From: Pseudomonas sp. BN417
GTDB taxonomy: Bacteria > Pseudomonadota > Gammaproteobacteria > Pseudomonadales > Pseudomonadaceae
Assembly (NCBI RefSeq): GCF_029871205.1
Contig: NZ_SSOJ01000162.1
Span: 140,797-204,796, forward strand
DNA length: 64,000 nucleotides
Direction: 5' to 3'
Positions 59,738-64,000 of the stretch are shown here, in pieces. A program made the translations under genes and the position numbers. Each line of letters opens with the position of its first letter. Within the stretch, counting starts at the first letter, position 1. Below the pieces are notes generated by a model. The model was not told the DNA's origin. It did no database searches and saw only the letters and a list, made by a program, of their open reading frames with translations.

Positions 59738-60234
59738 GCGGCCACCTGGCAGCTGGCGCAGAGGCCGACGATTTCCACGGTCTGCCCTTCGACGACAAAG
59801 CCCACGGACTTGGCGCTCTCGACTATGGCCTGGCTGATGCTCGGCTGTTCCAGCTCGATTGCGGTCTGGCAGTTGCGACAGATGAGGAACTGGCCCTGGT
59901 GGGCGATGCCCGGATGGTTGCAGCCGACGAAGGCGTTGAGCGAGGCGATGCGGTGCACCAGGCCGTTCTCGAGGAGGAAGTCGAGGGCACGGTAGACCGT
60001 GGGCGGCGCCGCGCGGCGGCCGTCCTCCTCGGTCAGCACGCCGAGGATGTCGTAGGCGCCCAGCGGCTTGTGGCTCTGCCAGACCAGTTCCAGCACGCGC
60101 TTGCGCAGGACAGTCAGGCGCAGTCCCTGGCGGCTGCAGATGGCATCGGCCTCGGACAGGGCGTTCGACACGCAATGGGAATGGTCGTGGGGGCGACAGG
60201 CCAGAGGGGCTTTTGCGCTGATCGGCTTGAGCAT
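59734..60234 (-). CDS. zur: Zinc uptake regulator Zur
   Basis: Fur-family repressor of zinc uptake, 166 aa from ATG 60234. N-terminal winged helix ([30 protein letters not shown]...[11 protein letters not shown]) and C-terminal dimerisation domain with the structural CxxC pairs ([12 protein letters not shown] and GLCASCQ). The PPTVYRALD recognition helix is Zur/Fur type. It is divergent from znuA across a Zur-type palindrome and overlaps znuC by 4 bp. The frame is open upstream to 60381 but that would run into znuA; the ribosome site is weak. Confidence 0.94.
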   Translation of the reverse strand: MLKPISAKAPLACRPHDHSHCVSNALSEADAICSRQGLRLTVLRKRVLELVWQSHKPLGAYDILGVLTEEDGRRAAPPTVYRALDFLLENGLVHRIASLNAFVGCNHPGIAHQGQFLICRNCQTAIELEQPSISQAIVESAKSVGFVVEGQTVEIVGLCASCQVAA

Positions 60235-60262
60235 GGCGGCGGCGACGTCTGGAGAAAGAGAC

Positions 60263-60275
60263 GTTATTCTATAAC
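60263..60275. promoter_or_regulatory. Zur box between zur and znuA
   Basis: GTTAT-TCT-ATAAC is a perfect 5-bp inverted repeat matching the core of the gammaproteobacterial Zur operator (GTTATA-x-TATAAC type). It lies between the divergent zur-znuCB and znuA starts, 29 and 24 bp away, so one site can control both transcripts. Confidence 0.82.
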
Positions 60276-60298
60276 TCTTTTCCCGCCGAGTCTGTGCC

Positions 60299-61216
60299 GT
60301 GCTCCGTCTATTCGTCTCCCTGATCCTCAGCGCCTGTGCCCTGTCGGCCCAGGCCGACGTGCGCCTGCTGACCAGCATCAAGCCGCTGCAACTGATCGCC
60401 GCCGCCGTGCAGGATGGCGCTGGCCAGCCCGACGTGCTGCTACCTCCCGGCGCTTCGCCACACCAATACGCGCTGCGTCCCTCCGATGTGCGCCGGGTGC
60501 GCGAGGCGGAGCTCTTCTACTGGATTGGCCCCGACCTGGAGGGCTTCCTGCCGCGCGTGCTGCAGGGGCGCGACAAGCCCAACGTGGCCGTGCAGACGCT
60601 GCCCGGACTGCAACTGCGTCACTTCGAAGCCGTTCACGACGAGCATGAAGAAGAAGGCCACGATGAACACGAGCACGACCATGACCATCGCCCCGGCTCC
60701 CTGGACGCCCACCTCTGGCTGCTGCCGGCCAACGCACGGGTGATCGCCGCGCACATGGCCGTCGACCTGGCCGCTGCCGACCCGGCCAACGCCGTTCGCT
60801 ACCAGGCCAACCTGAAGGCCTTCGAGGGCCGCCTCGACCAGCTCGACGCGAAGCTCAAGGCGCGCATGGCGGGCGTCGCCGGAAAGCCCTTCTTCGTCTT
60901 CCACGAAGCCTTCGACTACTTCGAGGCCGCGTACGGCCTGAGCCATTCCGGCGTGTTCAGCGTGGCCAGCGAAGTGCAGCCCGGCGCCCGCCACGTCGCC
61001 GCCATGCGCGACCGGTTGCAGAAAGCGGGCCCCAGCTGCGTATTCAGTGAGCCGCCGGTACGCCCGCGCCTCGCCGAAACGCTGACCGCCGGCCTTTCGG
61101 TGCGCATGGCCGAGCTGGATGCGCTGGGGACGAACGCACCGGTTGCGGCCGATGGCTACGAGCATTTGCTGCAGAACCTGGGCGATGGCCTGGCGGGATG
61201 CCTGGAAGCGCTCTGA
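60299..61216 (+). CDS. znuA: Zinc ABC transporter substrate-binding protein
   Basis: Periplasmic high-affinity zinc-binding protein, 305 aa from GTG 60299 (signal peptide MLRLFVSLILSACALSAQA). The metal-site histidines are His55 (ASPHQYAL), His138 (DAHLWL) and His202 (FHEAFDYF). A His/Asp/Glu-rich loop spans about residues 113-130 (HDEHEEEGHDEHEHDHDH), as in other ZnuA proteins. Divergent from zur; the Zur box in between predicts zinc repression. Confidence 0.96.
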   Translation: MLRLFVSLILSACALSAQADVRLLTSIKPLQLIAAAVQDGAGQPDVLLPPGASPHQYALRPSDVRRVREAELFYWIGPDLEGFLPRVLQGRDKPNVAVQTLPGLQLRHFEAVHDEHEEEGHDEHEHDHDHRPGSLDAHLWLLPANARVIAAHMAVDLAAADPANAVRYQANLKAFEGRLDQLDAKLKARMAGVAGKPFFVFHEAFDYFEAAYGLSHSGVFSVASEVQPGARHVAAMRDRLQKAGPSCVFSEPPVRPRLAETLTAGLSVRMAELDALGTNAPVAADGYEHLLQNLGDGLAGCLEAL

Positions 61217-61224
61217 AGCAGGTC

Positions 61225-61311
61225 GTAGGGTGCGCTGTGCGCACCAATGCCGGCGTCAAGGTTACCGCGCAGTACGCCCAGACTCCGTCTGGTGCGCATG
61301 GCGCACCCTAC
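61225..61311. repeat. REP-like repeat, GTAGGGTGCGC type
   Basis: GTAGGGTGCGC (61225-61235) and GCGCACCCTAC (61301-61311) are perfectly inverted over 11 nt, 65 bp apart, with inner GTGCGCACCA and TGGTGCGCAT copies. It lies just after znuA and before the nrdJ promoter. A half copy is at 45147-45166. Confidence 0.8.
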
Positions 61312-61379
61312 CGTTCTGCGCCATGCCAGCGAGGGACAGCACCCCGCCTGCTAAGGTGAGAGAGGGGCCGCGGGCCGCA

Positions 61380-61393
61380 TTGATGTGGATCAG
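61380..61393 (+). promoter_or_regulatory. Anr/FNR-type box upstream of nrdJa
   Basis: TTGATGTGGATCAG matches TTGAT-N4-ATCAR at nine of ten defined positions against TTGAT-N4-ATCAA. Its centre is 41.5 bp before position 61428; a poor -10 (TAGTCT, 61416-61421) lies inside the perfect palindrome CAGACTAGTCTG (61411-61422). Anr/Dnr control of nrdJ fits the oxygen-independent enzyme. Confidence 0.62.
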
Positions 61394-61448
61394 CGGCCGG
61401 CATTCGTGGTCAGACTAGTCTGGACTCTTCATCGAGGGAGGGCAGAGG

Positions 61449-63596
61449 ATGGCCAGGACGGGGGCACCCAAGCAGGTCCAGGGCAACCACGGCATCGCCT
61501 TGCAGGCGGCGTCGGAGGACATCTGGGACAGCAAGTACCGCCTCAAGCACAAGGACGGCACGCCGATCGACGTCACCCCGGACGCCACCTGGCAGCGCGT
61601 CGCCCGCGCGCTGTCTGGCGTGGAGGCCGACGCCGAGGCCCGCGAGCACTGGTACGAGCGCTTCCTCTGGGCCCTGCGCAACGGCGCGGTGCCGGCCGGG
61701 CGGATCATCTCCAACGCCGGCGCCCAGGACTTCAAGCCGGCCACCTCGACCATCAACTGCACCGTCTCCGGCACCATCCTCGACTCCATGGACGACATCC
61801 TCGGCAAGGTCCACGAAGCGGGGCTCACCCTCAAGGCCGGTTGCGGTATCGGTTACGAATTCAGCACCCTGCGCCCGCACGGTGCCTACGTTTCCGGCGC
61901 CGGTGCGCAGACCAGCGGGCCGCTGTCGTTCATGGATATCTACGACAAGATGTGCTTCACCGTGAGCTCCGCCGGCGGCCGCCGCGGCGCCCAGATGGGC
62001 ACCTTCGACGTTTGCCACCCGGATGTGCGCGAGTTCATCCGCGCCAAGCGCGAGGACGGTCGCCTGCGCCAGTTCAACCTCAGCCTGCTGGTCAGCGACG
62101 CCTTCATGCACGCGGTGGAGAACGATACCGAATGGCCGCTGCTCTACCCGGTGCATCCCAAGGAGCGGGACGAGCTGGATTTCCATGACCCGACCCAGGT
62201 GATCTGGCGCGACTGGCCGGTGCACGACGGCTACATAACGCGCGAGGACGGCCTGGTGGCCTGCAAGGTCTACGGCCGCGTCCAGGCCCGGCACCTGTGG
62301 GACATGATCATGGTCTCCACCTACGACTTCGCGGAGCCCGGCTTCATCCTCATCGACCGGGTCAACGAGCTGAACAACAACTGGTGGTGCGAGGCGATCC
62401 GGGCGACCAATCCCTGTGGCGAACAACCGCTTCCACCCTATGGCTCCTGCCTGCTCGGCTCGATCAACCTGACCGCCTTCGTCGAGGAGCCCTTCGGCGA
62501 AGACGCCCATTTCGACTGGGAGCGCTTCCGCTCCGTGGTGCGGGTGTTCACCCGCATGCTCGACAACGTGGTGGAGATCAACGGCCTGCCACTGGAGCGG
62601 CAGCGCGAGGAGATCCTCGGCAAGCGCCGCCATGGCATGGGCTTTCTTGGCCTGGGATCGGCCCTGGCGCTGCTGCGACTGCGTTACGGCAGCACCGAGG
62701 CCTGCGTGTTCACCGAGGAGGTGGCGCGGGAAATGGCCCTGGCCGGCTGGCAGATGGCCCTGGAGCTGGCTCGGGAGAAAGGCCCGGCGCCGGTGCTGAC
62801 CCGGGACTACGAGGTGACCGCGGCCATGCTGCGCAAGCGCCCGGAGATGCAGGATGACGGTTACAAGGTCGGCGACCGGGTGCCCGGGCGCATCCTCCAC
62901 GCCCGCTACTCCCGCTACATGCAGCGCATCGCCGAATACGCGCCGGAGCTGGTGGCCGAGCTGGCCGAGGTGGGCGCGCGCTTCACCCACCACAGCTCCA
63001 TCGCCCCCACCGGGACCATCAGCCTGAGCCTGGCCAACAACGCCTCCAACGGCATCGAGCCGAGCTACGCCCATCAGTACTCGCGCAACCTGATCCGCCC
63101 CGGGCGCAAGACCAAGGAGAAGATCGAGGTGTGCAGCTACGAGCTGCTGGCCTATCGCGCGCTGGTCAACAGCCGGGCGCGGGCGGATGCCGAGCACCCG
63201 GCGCAGCGCCTGCCGGACTACTTCGTCAGCGCCGACGATATCAGCCCCGCCGAGCATGTGGACATGCAGGCTGCGGCGCAGAAGTGGATCGATTCCTCCA
63301 TTTCCAAGACCGCCAACGTGCCCACCGAATTCCCCTTCGAGGGCTTCAAGGACATCTACCTCCACGCCTGGCGCCAGGGGCTCAAGGGTTGCACCACCTT
63401 CCGCTTTAACCCGGCGGCTTTTCAGGGCGTGCTGGTGAAGGAGTCGGACCTGGAGAAAACCGTCTACCGCTTCGAGCTGGAGGACGGTACCCAGGTGGAA
63501 CTGCGCGGTAACGAGGAAGTGGAATACGACGGCGAGGTGCACACCGCCGCCAACCTGTTCGAGGCCCTGAAAGAAGGCTACTACGGCAAGTACTGA
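61449..63596 (+). CDS. nrdJa: Adenosylcobalamin-dependent (class II) ribonucleotide reductase, large part NrdJa
   Basis: B12-dependent RNR that makes deoxynucleotides independently of oxygen. 715 aa; a GGGAGGGCAGAGG ribosome site precedes the ATG. The catalytic triad is Asn321-Cys323-Glu325 in ATNPCGEQP, with the redox-active cysteine region STINCTVSGT and KAGCGIGYEFSTLRP for substrate and specificity sites. The protein ends before the usual C-terminal redox tail; that part is supplied by nrdJb, the split arrangement known in P. aeruginosa (PA5497-PA5496). No B12 riboswitch is seen upstream. Confidence 0.96.
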   Translation: MARTGAPKQVQGNHGIALQAASEDIWDSKYRLKHKDGTPIDVTPDATWQRVARALSGVEADAEAREHWYERFLWALRNGAVPAGRIISNAGAQDFKPATSTINCTVSGTILDSMDDILGKVHEAGLTLKAGCGIGYEFSTLRPHGAYVSGAGAQTSGPLSFMDIYDKMCFTVSSAGGRRGAQMGTFDVCHPDVREFIRAKREDGRLRQFNLSLLVSDAFMHAVENDTEWPLLYPVHPKERDELDFHDPTQVIWRDWPVHDGYITREDGLVACKVYGRVQARHLWDMIMVSTYDFAEPGFILIDRVNELNNNWWCEAIRATNPCGEQPLPPYGSCLLGSINLTAFVEEPFGEDAHFDWERFRSVVRVFTRMLDNVVEINGLPLERQREEILGKRRHGMGFLGLGSALALLRLRYGSTEACVFTEEVAREMALAGWQMALELAREKGPAPVLTRDYEVTAAMLRKRPEMQDDGYKVGDRVPGRILHARYSRYMQRIAEYAPELVAELAEVGARFTHHSSIAPTGTISLSLANNASNGIEPSYAHQYSRNLIRPGRKTKEKIEVCSYELLAYRALVNSRARADAEHPAQRLPDYFVSADDISPAEHVDMQAAAQKWIDSSISKTANVPTEFPFEGFKDIYLHAWRQGLKGCTTFRFNPAAFQGVLVKESDLEKTVYRFELEDGTQVELRGNEEVEYDGEVHTAANLFEALKEGYYGKY

Positions 63597-63612
63597 ACGA
63601 GCGGAGGCCGTC

Positions 63613-64000
63613 ATGACCCTGAAGATCGAGAAGAAGATCAAGGGCTTCAGCCTGGTGGACCTGGACCAGGAAAAAGCCCGCAAGGCCGCCGAGGAAGCGG
63701 CCTCCGTGGTGACGATGGACGAGACCCTGCAACGTCCAGAAACCCTGGTTGGCGCCACCTACAAGATCAAGTCGCCGCTGTTCGAGCATGCGCTTTACGT
63801 GACCATCAACGACATCGTGCTCAACGCCGGCACCGCCTTCGAGCAGCGCCGGCCCTTCGAGATCTTCATCAACTCCAAGGGCATGGAGCACTTCCAGTGG
63901 ATAGTGGCACTCACCCGCATCATGTCGGCGGTGTTCCGCAAGGGCGGTGACTGCACCTTCCTGGTGGAGGAACTGAAGGCCGTGTTCGACCCGCGCGGCG
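63613..64000 (+). CDS. nrdJb: Ribonucleotide reductase class II, small part NrdJb (truncated by window end)
   Basis: Starts ATG 63613, 16 bp after nrdJa, with GGAGGCC before it; the frame is open to base 64000 (129 codons seen). It is the C-terminal partner of split class II RNR, containing PLFEHALYVTINDIVLNAG, EIFINSKGMEHFQWI and TRIMSAVFRKGG, which correspond to the C-terminal domain of unsplit NrdJ/NrdZ. The terminal redox cysteines, expected further on, are outside the window. Both parts are needed for the enzyme in P. aeruginosa. Confidence 0.95.
   Translation, partial: MTLKIEKKIKGFSLVDLDQEKARKAAEEAASVVTMDETLQRPETLVGATYKIKSPLFEHALYVTINDIVLNAGTAFEQRRPFEIFINSKGMEHFQWIVALTRIMSAVFRKGGDCTFLVEELKAVFDPRG

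Noticed and set aside
61312-61448. Possible adenosylcobalamin riboswitch before nrdJa
   Set aside because: I found no convincing B12-box or multi-stem core; the space after the repeat is too short and instead contains an Anr-type site.
61410-63758. 782-codon open frame on the minus strand
   Set aside because: It is antisense to nrdJa, which has unmistakable catalytic motifs.

Overview
This 64-kb stretch is a high-GC gammaproteobacterial chromosome segment that belongs, by protein content and gene order, to Pseudomonas in the broad sense. The order glyS-glyQ-tag-acyltransferase-PilZ ... trkA-rsmB-fmt-def-LysM-dprA-tsaC-qor-hemF-aroE ... betC ... trpA-trpB/trpI follows the origin-proximal part of the P. 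aeruginosa PAO1 chromosome as I recall it (about PA0008-PA0039). Later blocks correspond to PA0065-PA0069, PA0102-PA0114 and PA5505-PA5496. I see no transposase, prophage, CRISPR array, tRNA or rRNA. The species cannot be fixed from the sequence alone.

Layout. 1-17 kb: glycyl-tRNA synthetase (glyS cut by the left edge), Tag glycosylase, lipid A-type acyltransferase, PilZ protein, TrkH/TrkA potassium uptake, the translation-initiation and rRNA-modification genes rsmB, fmt and def, a LysM protein, dprA, tsaC, qor, hemF and aroE. 17-26 kb: a choline-O-sulfate locus (SulP transporter, choline-binding protein, choline sulfatase, LysR regulator) and a secreted zinc phospholipase C operon with a parvulin-like protein. 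26-29 kb: trpBA with divergent trpI. 29-33.2 kb: an iron-uptake cell-surface-signalling module (TonB-dependent transducer, FecR, FecI). It is followed by a fragment matching the 3' end of trpI, so the module looks inserted. 33.4-39 kb: dodecin, two DUF1161 paralogues bracketing a flavin-dependent oxidoreductase, paired lipoproteins and a lipoprotein metallopeptidase, then an HAD phosphatase and a gamma-class carbonic anhydrase. 39-46 kb: oligopeptidase A, YheV, DUF1835 protein, CatB-like acetyltransferase, a radical SAM gene under a near-consensus LexA box, and a beta-carbonic anhydrase. 46-54.8 kb: a complete caa3/aa3 cytochrome c oxidase operon with assembly and haem A genes. 54.9-61.2 kb: metNIQ and the zinc uptake genes zur-znuC-znuB with divergent znuA. 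61.4-64 kb: the split adenosylcobalamin-dependent ribonucleotide reductase nrdJa-nrdJb (nrdJb cut by the right edge).

Regulatory signals readable directly: a Zur-type palindrome between zur and znuA; a LexA box before the radical SAM gene; Anr/FNR-type sites at class II promoter spacing before hemF and nrdJa; a T-N11-A LysR box over the start of the choline-sulfate regulator; a sigma-70/sigma-S type promoter before coxB; an AT-rich Fur-like element and promoter before fecI; and several intrinsic terminators. Many short intergenic hairpins share outer ends GTAGG...CCTAC (REP-like). One of them has become the last coding part of ctaA.

Themes: oxygen and anaerobic adaptation (hemF, cox genes, NrdJ), metal homeostasis (Zn, Fe, Cu), and use of host- or plant-derived choline compounds.
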